DNA of 56,587 nucleotides from Euryarchaeota archaeon UBA443. GTDB taxonomy: Archaea > Thermoplasmatota > Poseidoniia > Poseidoniales > Poseidoniaceae. Below the pieces are notes generated by a model. That model made no database searches and was not told where the DNA came from. It saw only the letters and a program-made list of their open reading frames with translations. Every line of letters begins with the position of its first letter. Position 1 is the stretch's first letter. The stretch spans positions 1 through 56,587 of the forward strand of contig DAKS01000030.1 in the NCBI GenBank assembly GCA_002499195.1. Direction: 5' to 3'. Both the position numbers and the translations under genes were made by a program. Shown piece by piece: positions 36,698-44,890 of the stretch.

Positions 36698-38763
36698 GAA
36701 TGCCTCTGGATGATTGTCCGGAGTACTGCACTGACCTCTTTGCCATCGACTCCTGGGCAGGCTCCCATAACAACGCCCATAAGAGGTCCCATCGCACCCA
36801 TGCCCCGCTCTTTAACGAAGTCAATACGTTCGAGGACAATTCCCTCAACAATTGATTCAAGGTCTCCAATATCAGCAGGGATGAGGTCGTTTTCTTTTGC
36901 GAAATTCTGAACATCTTTTGCATCAATATTCTTGCTTTGCGCGAAATGTTCCACCGTTTGCTCGATGCCCTCGCGCGTCAAACCTCCATCTTCTCGTACG
37001 GAAAGAATGCAAGACAAAACATCCGGATGAACAGATTCATTCTCAAGAAGTAATGTTGCCCAAGCTTTACTCTTCTTAGCATGAATGTCAAAGAACAAAT
37101 CATCCAATTCTCTTGAAAGAAGTTGTTTACATTGATCTTCGGACAGTTCTGTTTGCTCAAGTCGCTTCATACGTTCTTCTTGTCGCATTGGAAGATTCTC
37201 TGTAATTCGTTGCCAATGCTCTTGACCTACGAGAATTGTTGGGACATCTGTTTCAGGATACATTCGCGCACCACCCGGTAATGGCCGCATAGGGGTAGTC
37301 GTCCCATCATCTGGTGCGCCTTTTCTGATCACAACATTGCGAACTTCTTGTGGAATTCGCTGGAATGCAATTCGTGCACGCTGACCTACAGATTCGAGGG
37401 CTAAACGTGCTTGCCACTCGGGCGCAAGACAAAGAACGAATGCATCTGCCGGCCCAAGTTCTAAATCACTACGAACCTGTTGAACATGATATTCTTCGAT
37501 TCCATAAGCTGGAAGTTCATCAGAATGAAACACTCCGCGTACTCCTGCAAGTTTTGCAGCACCAGCCAGTTCACGGCCAAGACGAGGAAGTTGCGCCCCA
37601 TCATCATCGAGAGTTTTGGAACCTATTTTCCCAGCAAAACCTCCTAATCGGAGGGCAAGCATTGTGAATCCTTGCTCAAGGCCTTCCTTCACCATACGGC
37701 TTTCACATGACGTGAATGCAGAGGCCACATCGATACAATCCAGAGGAATATTGTTGGCAACCGCTTCTGCAACCTTTGACTCAACCTCTTCATCATCAAG
37801 ATCTCGATTTGGAGGGAGTTGGGGTAGGTCCAACGACGAGCGAAGGTCGTTGGCTAGACGATACATGTGGACTTGACGAACCATTTCCAAACGAACGATT
37901 CTAGGAATCCATGCAAGGTCTTGACAACCTTTGATTTCAACTCGGTCACCACATGCTACGCTAACATTCAGATCTTGACGAATTGAGCCGAGACCGCGTC
38001 GAACGCGACGGGTATCTCTCAGTGTTCGGCCAAGAGCCTTCGCAGTTTCTTTGGCATGTTCTGGAGATTGAATGTCTGGCGAGGTTGCAATCTCAATCAA
38101 AGGTACGCCAAGGCGATCAAGGTTGTAGATAACCTGCTCGCCATTAGCTGTGGATACACTATCGAGTTTACGTGCACTGTCTTCTTCAAGACACAGAACA
38201 TCGACTCCTACATCCCCCGTTTCAGTCTTCAGCACACCATCGGTAGAAATCAAGGAAGTGCGTTGAAACCCACTTGTGTTTGAGCCATCGACTACCGTCT
38301 TTCGCATGGTTTGAACCGCTCCGACAGGACTCGCTTCAAGCATTGCTGACACAGTCAATGCGACATCTAGGGCTTCTTGATCGTGTGAAAGAGGCGGACT
38401 TTCATCCAATTCGATCAAACCAGAGTTTGGAGATTGAATGTAAACGAATGAACGGTTTCGCTTCTTCTCAAATCGAGCAGCGACGTCGACCTTACCCCCT
38501 TCACCGCTTGCTAATCGAAGCTTGCGTGCGTACCGAGGCCAATCATTTGGAACCGTATCGATGGTGACATCATAGAGCATGGACGGTTGACGCGAATGGA
38601 GTTTACCTGTTGCAAGTTGTTGGTGGACTTCGATACCACACATGAATCCTAATTGGCCTGTATCAAAGGTGGATGCATCTGTCACATCACCCTCAGGTTC
38701 CTGACGGACAACATCTGCCATGACCTTGCCAAGCATCACCACTTCATGAGATGATTGCTTCAC
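36694..38763 (-). CDS. gatE: Glutamyl-tRNA(Gln) amidotransferase subunit E
   Basis: Archaea-specific GatE, 689 residues, which with GatD turns Glu-tRNA(Gln) into Gln-tRNA(Gln). Near the N-terminus are CGIEVHQQLATGKLHS and later SGFQRTSL, YNLDRLGVPLIEIAT and RRGLGSIRQDLNVS, all GatB/GatE cradle signatures; a GAD-like insert (about 270-420) and a YqeY-like C-terminal tail domain follow. The annotated start is GTG 38763, two bases after the MCM stop; ATGs at 38736 and 38721 are alternatives that no ribosome-binding site clearly separates. The 3' end overlaps the PQQ/DUF4430 gene by ATGA. GatD is not in the window. Confidence 0.93.
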   Translation of the reverse strand: MKQSSHEVVMLGKVMADVVRQEPEGDVTDASTFDTGQLGFMCGIEVHQQLATGKLHSRQPSMLYDVTIDTVPNDWPRYARKLRLASGEGGKVDVAARFEKKRNRSFVYIQSPNSGLIELDESPPLSHDQEALDVALTVSAMLEASPVGAVQTMRKTVVDGSNTSGFQRTSLISTDGVLKTETGDVGVDVLCLEEDSARKLDSVSTANGEQVIYNLDRLGVPLIEIATSPDIQSPEHAKETAKALGRTLRDTRRVRRGLGSIRQDLNVSVACGDRVEIKGCQDLAWIPRIVRLEMVRQVHMYRLANDLRSSLDLPQLPPNRDLDDEEVESKVAEAVANNIPLDCIDVASAFTSCESRMVKEGLEQGFTMLALRLGGFAGKIGSKTLDDDGAQLPRLGRELAGAAKLAGVRGVFHSDELPAYGIEEYHVQQVRSDLELGPADAFVLCLAPEWQARLALESVGQRARIAFQRIPQEVRNVVIRKGAPDDGTTTPMRPLPGGARMYPETDVPTILVGQEHWQRITENLPMRQEERMKRLEQTELSEDQCKQLLSRELDDLFFDIHAKKSKAWATLLLENESVHPDVLSCILSVREDGGLTREGIEQTVEHFAQSKNIDAKDVQNFAKENDLIPADIGDLESIVEGIVLERIDFVKERGMGAMGPLMGVVMGACPGVDGKEVSAVLRTIIQRHS

Positions 38764-38765
38764 AT

Positions 38766-40880
38766 CTAGACAATTTGTAGAGTATCATAGCCTGTTGGCC
38801 GCATGAGGCGCCCGTTTTGATTGAGTTTTTCGATAACTTCCTCGGCCTTTTCTCTGGAGATATCAAGTCGCTCGGCTTCATTGAGGACATCGATGAGTTG
38901 GGCAAAGCCATCTCCATTCGCTGATAGACGATCCACAATGTCGAGAATACTTCGCTCTGCATGACGGGACTTTCCTTTTTGATTGGAAGCGATAGCGGTT
39001 TCATCGAAGTTCTCTCCCATGAGATCGTATCGCCACATCTTGGTCAGACGGACAGCACGCTCTGCGTCTTGAATAGCAGCAGTTTCGGACAAACGAATTC
39101 GTGCACTGGCTTCTGCAAGACGAGCAAGTGCTTCGAGTGCACGTGCTGTAATCGCAACAGAATCCTGGAATTCTCCTGATTGCTTTCTTGTCGTAACGTA
39201 ATAGTCGATTATGTGTTTCTTCGCTTCTTCGTCCAGATTCGGATGGACGGTTCGCTTGGCATAAGCCACATACTTTCGGATGAATTCTCGATGGAGATGT
39301 CCGTCGGTGTGGCTTGGTTTGGTCATTACAGAACTGAGTTTTCGAGGGTCGGGCCTTGAGCCTTCATTAACTAGAAGTTCGCTCGTACCGGACAATCTAT
39401 TGTCGACGATATGCCCGGCAATCTTTGCGTCTTTGTCTTCAGAAGGGTCGTCGGTCATTAACCAAATAACGTCAAAACGTGAAATCAACGGTGGAGCGAG
39501 GTTGATCTGTCCAGTAAATGGAACCTCTGAGACTGGTTGGAATCGCCCTGCTTTCGGATTTGCAGCAGCCAAAATAGCACAACGTGTGCGAAGGCTGGCA
39601 TTTATTCCGGCTTTTGAAATCGAGATTGTCTGCTGTTCCATCGCTTCGTGCATGCTTGAACGATCTGACTGATTCATCTTATCGAATTCGTCGATTGCAG
39701 CCAATCCCTGATCCGCAAGAACCAGTGCGCCTGCTTCCAAGGTCCATCGGCCATCTGCATTTGCATCCTGTACTGCTGCTGCAGTCAAACCCGCAGCAGA
39801 GGCGGACATCCCTGAAGTGAAGCGGCCGCGAGGTGAAATGTTACCCATGTATGCAAGAAGTTGCGACTTTGCAACACCTGGGTCCCCCATGAGAAGGATA
39901 TGTATATCTCCACGATTCCTTGTCCCGTCGGGGTTGAGTCTTGCAACACCTCCAAACAATTGGAGCATGAGAGTTTCCTTGATTTTCCCCATACCGAAAA
40001 TAGAGGGCGCTATCGATTCAGAAATGCGTTTGTAGACATCTTGATCCGCTGCAAAGGCTCGGATTTCAGCCTCTTCTTCATCGGAAACAACAATTTCTTC
40101 AAGGGCAAGATTTTGCCTTTCAAGTGATTGAACGCGCATGAAAATATCAAACACTGGTGTGTCTTTGCCGAATTTGCGTTGAGAACGAATAAATAGAACA
40201 CCATTCGCTTTGACTCTATCTCCTGGATTGGCTTTTCCGGTAAGGTCATGTTCCGCAATGCATGAGATTCGTTCTGGCTGAACACCGCCACGAACTTGTT
40301 CGGGCAATTCTTGTAATTCGATGAACTGTGAGTTTGTTAGAATTGAACGCTCTTGGAGTAAATGGAATCTTGTTTGGCGATTCGTCAATCCGCAGCCTCC
40401 ATCGATCTGTGAACATTCCATTGGATTGATGAGTTCTTGTTCGTTTGGTTGTTGGATAGTGATGAGATGTTCACAGGCCACACACTTGAACGTGGCAGAA
40501 TACATTCTTGGACGCACTCCTGAAATCTTCGTAACGACGGCATCGATTGAAATCATGAGGCCAATGTCATCGGAACGTAGTTGTGAAACGGTTCGAACTT
40601 GATCGCTCGGCAGGTGGACGATTCTCACCCATGGGTTGATCGTTCCATAGCCTACATCAGCCAGCAACTCGCGAAGAGCTCGGTTCGATGCATCATCGTG
40701 AAGATCGGGTTGCTCAAGGATACTCTGAGCGAAAGTCGGGTCGAATCCTTCAATGGTTCGATATGAAACTTCAAGACTTTGAACATCCGGCCAAAGTTGA
40801 GCGATGTTGTGTACGTCCTCGGTGAAATGAGCATGAAGGAGAGTTGACCATCGCGCTGTCAAATCAAAATCTTGAATCAT
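38766..40880 (-). CDS. mcm: Replicative MCM DNA helicase
   Basis: A 704-residue MCM. The N-terminal domain carries a zinc site (FKCVACEHL...MECSQIDGGCG); the AAA+ core has Walker A GDPGVAKSQLL (about 330), Walker B LADQGLAAIDEFDKM, the MCM helix-2 region HEAMEQQTISISKAGI, and the arginine-finger region PLISRFDVIWLM. A winged-helix-like C-terminus follows (about 610-704). The ATG at 40880 is chosen because GTGGTGCGGAC precedes it; the frame stays open upstream to a GTG at 40964, but that extension looks non-coding and carries a palindrome. It heads a long run of same-strand genes. As a hexamer it unwinds DNA at the replication fork. Confidence 0.95.
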   Translation of the reverse strand: MIQDFDLTARWSTLLHAHFTEDVHNIAQLWPDVQSLEVSYRTIEGFDPTFAQSILEQPDLHDDASNRALRELLADVGYGTINPWVRIVHLPSDQVRTVSQLRSDDIGLMISIDAVVTKISGVRPRMYSATFKCVACEHLITIQQPNEQELINPMECSQIDGGCGLTNRQTRFHLLQERSILTNSQFIELQELPEQVRGGVQPERISCIAEHDLTGKANPGDRVKANGVLFIRSQRKFGKDTPVFDIFMRVQSLERQNLALEEIVVSDEEEAEIRAFAADQDVYKRISESIAPSIFGMGKIKETLMLQLFGGVARLNPDGTRNRGDIHILLMGDPGVAKSQLLAYMGNISPRGRFTSGMSASAAGLTAAAVQDANADGRWTLEAGALVLADQGLAAIDEFDKMNQSDRSSMHEAMEQQTISISKAGINASLRTRCAILAAANPKAGRFQPVSEVPFTGQINLAPPLISRFDVIWLMTDDPSEDKDAKIAGHIVDNRLSGTSELLVNEGSRPDPRKLSSVMTKPSHTDGHLHREFIRKYVAYAKRTVHPNLDEEAKKHIIDYYVTTRKQSGEFQDSVAITARALEALARLAEASARIRLSETAAIQDAERAVRLTKMWRYDLMGENFDETAIASNQKGKSRHAERSILDIVDRLSANGDGFAQLIDVLNEAERLDISREKAEEVIEKLNQNGRLMRPTGYDTLQIV

Positions 40881-40924
40881 GTCCGCACCACACCAAGGAA
40901 TCAGATATGGAAGGCCACCGTTCT

Positions 40925-40938
40925 TAATGGTTCCATTA
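40925..40938. repeat. Palindrome upstream of mcm
   Basis: TAATGG and CCATTA are perfect six-base arms around a two-base centre (TT), 45-58 bases before the preferred mcm start. It lies where a regulator or activator could bind, but six-base arms can arise by chance. Confidence 0.35.
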
Positions 40939-41068
40939 CAACTTCTGCTCCCCTTCGTTTCCACTGGAGATTAAGGAGCATTCATACCCTCTTTTACGTC
41001 ATATTTCGTAGGGAGTGGAAAAGTGCCAGCCTCAATAAGTTCATATCGAACCGGCTCAAGGAATTGCC

Positions 41069-41581
41069 ATGATTATCTTCGCACACGGCATGGAAGGTAC
41101 GCCTAATGGAAGCAAGATTCGGTCACTCCGTGAGGCGGGATTTGAAGTTCTCGCGCCTGATTTTCAAGGAATGCCTCTCGCCGAGCGCGTCAATTTACTA
41201 CAACGCATTTGCGAAGAACATCGTGATAAATCTGTAGTGCTAGCCGGATCCAGTTACGGTGGGCTCGCCGCATCAATTGTTGCTATGAGTATGCCTGATG
41301 CGTTTCGTGGACTTCTTTTGTGTGCACCAGCACTACACCTCGAAGAGCCTCCTATTGATGATGAGACCGTTCTCATCGCCCCTGATGGATTGAAAACTGC
41401 GATCATTCATGGCATCGATGATGATATCGTTCCAATTTCTTGCAGTATTGAGTACGCTGAACGTTCGGGAGAAGATATCGTTGCATTCCATCGAGTAAGT
41501 GATGGTCATCGTCTCGCAAACTCCCATAATGAGATTATTAGCGCTGCTCAATTGTTGATTGTCGAGACGATTGATTCATGA
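41069..41581 (+). CDS. Small alpha/beta-hydrolase (YqiA/esterase-like)
   Basis: A 170-residue hydrolase. The chain begins with the oxyanion strand FAHGMEGTPNGSK; the nucleophile elbow is GSSYGG (Ser near 65), the acid is in IHGIDDDIVP and the His in SDGHRLAN. It lacks a cap domain, so it is a minimal esterase or thioesterase-like enzyme; substrate unknown. AAGGA lies about eight bases before the ATG. PurM follows after 22 bases. The 188-base gap to mcm on the other strand holds both promoters and a palindrome. Confidence 0.82.
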   Translation: MIIFAHGMEGTPNGSKIRSLREAGFEVLAPDFQGMPLAERVNLLQRICEEHRDKSVVLAGSSYGGLAASIVAMSMPDAFRGLLLCAPALHLEEPPIDDETVLIAPDGLKTAIIHGIDDDIVPISCSIEYAERSGEDIVAFHRVSDGHRLANSHNEIISAAQLLIVETIDS

Positions 41582-41603
41582 ATGGTCTTGCTTTGGAAAA
41601 TAT

Positions 41604-42701
41604 ATGAGCGGCCCGATGGACTATGCCTCGAGCGGTGTTGACATCGATCTCGAAGGTGCTGCAGTCGCTTCTCTGATCGGTTCCCTACAACGTTCGACGA
41701 GGAAGGCGGGTACACCTGGAGCACCGGTTGATCTACCGGGCGGCTTTGGTGGATTGATTGAGTTTGGAGACCATCTCTTAGCCATGGCGACCGATGGAGT
41801 GGGAAGCAAACTCCAAATTGCAACTGCAGTAAAGAATTGGGAAAGTGTAGGTATTGACTGTATGGCAATGAACGTGAACGATCTATTGTGTGTAGGTGCA
41901 GAGCCAATCGCATTTGTGGATTACATCGCAGTCCCTAAGCCCGATCCAGAAGTTCATGCTGCAGTTGGCGCCTCTCTTGCAAAGGCATGTGAGTTGGCCA
42001 ATGTTACACTCGCAGGCGGAGAAACTGCCTCTCTACCAGGAATTGTTACCGAACTCGATCTTTCTGGTACTGCTCTTGGATTCCTTAACAAAGATTCAGC
42101 CATCACCGGTGAACGTTTGAAGTCAGGAGATGTTTTGATTGGTCTACCATCTTCTGGCATTCACTCAAACGGATTCTCTCTGGTTCGAAATATCGTTAGC
42201 CACATGGGCCTTTCATACACCGATTCCTGTCCTTTTGATGCTGGATTCATAGGCCGCGAATTGTCGCAAAACCCAACCATTGCTGATGTTCTTTTGATTC
42301 CGACCAAAATTTACTGCGCCCCTGTAATTGGATTGCTCAAGCATCTCAAGGCATCTGAAAATTCAGTTCATGCTATTCATGGGATCGCTCATATTACTGG
42401 TGGCGGGTTATCCAATTTGTTACGATTACACGATACACTCGGATGGCATATTGATTCGCCTTTGCCAATACCTCCTGAATTCTCTTGGTTACAGAATAAA
42501 GGAAACGTCACCGATTTGGAAATGCATCGAACCTTCAACATGGGCTTGGGCATGGTTCTCGCTGTAGAAAAAGATCAAGCTGATTCCGTCCTTTCATTTG
42601 TTCAACAATATGAACCGACAGCAGCAATAATCGGCCATGTCAATGGTAATGGCCACAAAGTTACACATTCCAATCCAGAGATTTTCTTTGAGCATTACTG
42701 A
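41604..42701 (+). CDS. purM: Phosphoribosylformylglycinamidine cyclo-ligase (AIR synthase)
   Basis: PurM, 365 residues, closing the imidazole ring in purine synthesis (FGAM plus ATP to AIR). Signatures: MDYASSGVDIDLEG at the start, AMATDGVGSKLQIA, MAMNVNDLLCVGAEPIAFVDYIA, AGGETASLPG, GLPSSGIHSNGFSLVR and HITGGGLSNLLR. ATG 41604 gives the expected N-terminus; an ATG at 41616 is also plausible, and a longer frame would overlap the hydrolase gene. It is followed by Trm1 after 38 bases, so hydrolase, purM and trm1 probably share a transcript, without an obvious common pathway. Confidence 0.94.
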   Translation: MSGPMDYASSGVDIDLEGAAVASLIGSLQRSTRKAGTPGAPVDLPGGFGGLIEFGDHLLAMATDGVGSKLQIATAVKNWESVGIDCMAMNVNDLLCVGAEPIAFVDYIAVPKPDPEVHAAVGASLAKACELANVTLAGGETASLPGIVTELDLSGTALGFLNKDSAITGERLKSGDVLIGLPSSGIHSNGFSLVRNIVSHMGLSYTDSCPFDAGFIGRELSQNPTIADVLLIPTKIYCAPVIGLLKHLKASENSVHAIHGIAHITGGGLSNLLRLHDTLGWHIDSPLPIPPEFSWLQNKGNVTDLEMHRTFNMGLGMVLAVEKDQADSVLSFVQQYEPTAAIIGHVNGNGHKVTHSNPEIFFEHY

Positions 42702-42739
42702 AGCGGTGCGGTCAAGAAGAGGAATCATCTCGTCCCAGC

Positions 42740-44089
42740 ATGGGCGAATCATTTTCAGGGCAAGAAACCCCTGACGCTTGGCCTGGCCATCTTTGGTTAG
42801 AAGGTCGAACCATTGTTCATCTCAAAGACGATCAAGAACGTCCTACGCATATGCCGAGAGGTCCTGCTGCTAAATCTGGGACCGGTTTCATGAATCCTGC
42901 CATGGCCCCTGCTCGCACTCGTTCAATATTGCTACTTCAGGATGCTTTACAGCACGGTTGGCTTAACGACAATCGCCCTATTCGTATTTTGGATGCGTTA
43001 TGTGCAACGGGAATTCGTGTGCGCCGATGGAGGAATGAAATCCATTCTGAACTTCAGTCGCGACTTCATATTACTGCAAATGATCTTGATGTTAAGGCAT
43101 TAGACTGGGCAATGAAATCCATTGATTCAGATACTCAGATCAAAGATGTATTCACACTTGATGATGAGCAAGTTCAGCCTGATTTTATCGAGAAAAATGG
43201 AATTAGATTCCAACACTGTGACGCTCGGCTAGCGATGGTTCAAGGATCCTTTCAATGGGTTGACATCGACCCTTTCGGTTCACCGATTTCTTTCATTGAC
43301 GGGGCACTTCAAGCGCTTGGTCGGGTTGGAGTTCTTGAGGTTACGGCTACCGATACCGCGGCATTAACTGGCTCTTCAGCAACCTCTGGTAAACGACGAT
43401 ATGGTCACAAAGGAATCGTTGATTTGTATGCTCACGATGATGCTGTACGCGTATTACTTGGAACCATTGCAACCCGTGCAGCTCAACTTGATCGAGCCAT
43501 TGAACCCATTCTCGCCTTATTCGATGGCCATCATGTTCGTGTTTCTGTACTGGTTCGTAAAAGTAAACAGGGCGCTGATAAGACTCGTAAACTCATGGGT
43601 TGGAGAGTTCGTACTGAGGGGGAACCGTACAAATTTGTGAACCATCCCTCTAATGAAGAATTGGAACAGGCAAGTGGCCCGATGTGGACAGGTCCGATCT
43701 GGAATGAAGAGATTTGTTCACGTTTAACAGAAGAATACGCTGTCGCCACATGCCTCGCCAAATCCACTGACCTTGAACGCGGAACTGCACTTGGGTTGGA
43801 ATGGAGTGATGTCGATCAACTCTATGCTGAACGTGAAATCCGACGTTCGGTGCGCCATATTTCAAATGCTGCTTCGTTGATGTCGACTGACCACTTGTTA
43901 CTGGCTTTTGACCAACTTCCACGCATGGCCAATGTAGGGTCATTACCGACCATGGAACGACTTATTGAAGCGCTTAATGAAGCAGGTTACAAAACAGCTC
44001 GAGCACCTGATTTACGCCCATTCATTGCAACACATGCTCCATTTGAAGCGGTTATTGAAACCGTCAAGTCGTTACAATCAACCGAATGA
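42740..44089 (+). CDS. trm1: tRNA (guanine26-N2) dimethyltransferase Trm1
   Basis: A 449-residue class I methyltransferase making dimethylguanosine at tRNA position 26. Motifs: GTGFMNPAMAPARTRSI, ILDALCATGIRVRRW (SAM motif I), ANDLDVKALDW, and VDIDPFGSPISFIDGAL with the D-P-F-G catalytic motif, then VTATDTAALTGS. The C-terminal part is the Trm1-specific domain, shorter on cysteines than some relatives. Its 3' end overlaps the convergent PAC2 gene by 12 bases. Confidence 0.93.
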   Translation: MGESFSGQETPDAWPGHLWLEGRTIVHLKDDQERPTHMPRGPAAKSGTGFMNPAMAPARTRSILLLQDALQHGWLNDNRPIRILDALCATGIRVRRWRNEIHSELQSRLHITANDLDVKALDWAMKSIDSDTQIKDVFTLDDEQVQPDFIEKNGIRFQHCDARLAMVQGSFQWVDIDPFGSPISFIDGALQALGRVGVLEVTATDTAALTGSSATSGKRRYGHKGIVDLYAHDDAVRVLLGTIATRAAQLDRAIEPILALFDGHHVRVSVLVRKSKQGADKTRKLMGWRVRTEGEPYKFVNHPSNEELEQASGPMWTGPIWNEEICSRLTEEYAVATCLAKSTDLERGTALGLEWSDVDQLYAEREIRRSVRHISNAASLMSTDHLLLAFDQLPRMANVGSLPTMERLIEALNEAGYKTARAPDLRPFIATHAPFEAVIETVKSLQSTE

Positions 44090-44839
44090 TGGATCGTTGA
44101 TGACGTCGTCATTATCATCTTCAGGCGATGGTAGTAAAGGTGTTGCACTTTCGATGATTTCTTGAACCGATTGTTCAATACTGCGGGCGTTCTCAAGCAT
44201 TTTTGATAATGGAATTTCTTTGCCCGTCATCTCTGTAATCGCTTCGATAGCGACTGCTGCTGCGCGAACATCAGGATACATCGGGCTCGCCTCGGAGAGA
44301 AGTGCTGTAATATCGAGATTGAGACGGTCCCCCTCACTCAACAAGAATCCCGTAATTCCGGAAACTACACCGCGTTGAATCGTTTGCAAATCAAGTGATT
44401 TCAATCGATCTCTAGCAACCTCATTTGCTCCAACTGCAAACAATCCTTCACCTTGGATTTGTTTCTCCGGTTTCAGAATCCCATCGATGATAACCAATTG
44501 ATCGAATCCTCCGGCTCTAAACCACTCAAGAACAGTAGAACCGAATGCAATATCTTGTTCTTTATCGAACTGGATCTCAGCAGTGAAAACTCCAATTCCA
44601 TCGCCCTGGTAAACGCGAACTGGGTGGCGTGGTACTTCGTTTTGGATCAAGGCAACGGCTGGGAAGTTTTCATCCATAACAGTCCCTAATTGTGTGAGAT
44701 TAAGTGATTCAATGATGTGAGAAGTTGCAATAACGCCAACCATTCCTGCAGTGGTAAAACCACAGATAGCGACTCCGTTTGTTGTTGGGTCAACCCCTGA
44801 ACGAAGGACAAGGTCATACGTTCCGAATTGTTGCTTCAT
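44078..44839 (-). CDS. PAC2-family protein (proteasome assembly chaperone-like)
   Basis: A 253-residue protein with the PAC2 pattern: GVAICGFTTAGMVGVIATSHII near the start, FPAVALIQNEVPRHPVRVY, FDQLVIIDGI and RGVVSGITGFLLSEGDR...SEASPMYPDVRAAAVAIEAI. Archaeal PAC2 proteins act as chaperones related to proteasome assembly or as free complexes of unclear role. A helical region (about 205-235) and an acidic tail end the chain. ATG 44839 is preferred (GAGG seven bases upstream); a GTG at 44845 is possible. It follows the giant surface-protein gene after 51 bases. Confidence 0.87.
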   Translation of the reverse strand: MKQQFGTYDLVLRSGVDPTTNGVAICGFTTAGMVGVIATSHIIESLNLTQLGTVMDENFPAVALIQNEVPRHPVRVYQGDGIGVFTAEIQFDKEQDIAFGSTVLEWFRAGGFDQLVIIDGILKPEKQIQGEGLFAVGANEVARDRLKSLDLQTIQRGVVSGITGFLLSEGDRLNLDITALLSEASPMYPDVRAAAVAIEAITEMTGKEIPLSKMLENARSIEQSVQEIIESATPLLPSPEDDNDDVINDPSFG

Positions 44840-44890
44840 GCTCACGCCTCGTTTCGCTGGTCGACTAGTGTTTGAAAAATATCTCGGCGC

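Noticed and set aside
40881..40964. N-terminal extension of MCM to a GTG
   Set aside because: It does not look like MCM, contains a palindrome, and ATG 40880 has a better ribosome-binding site.
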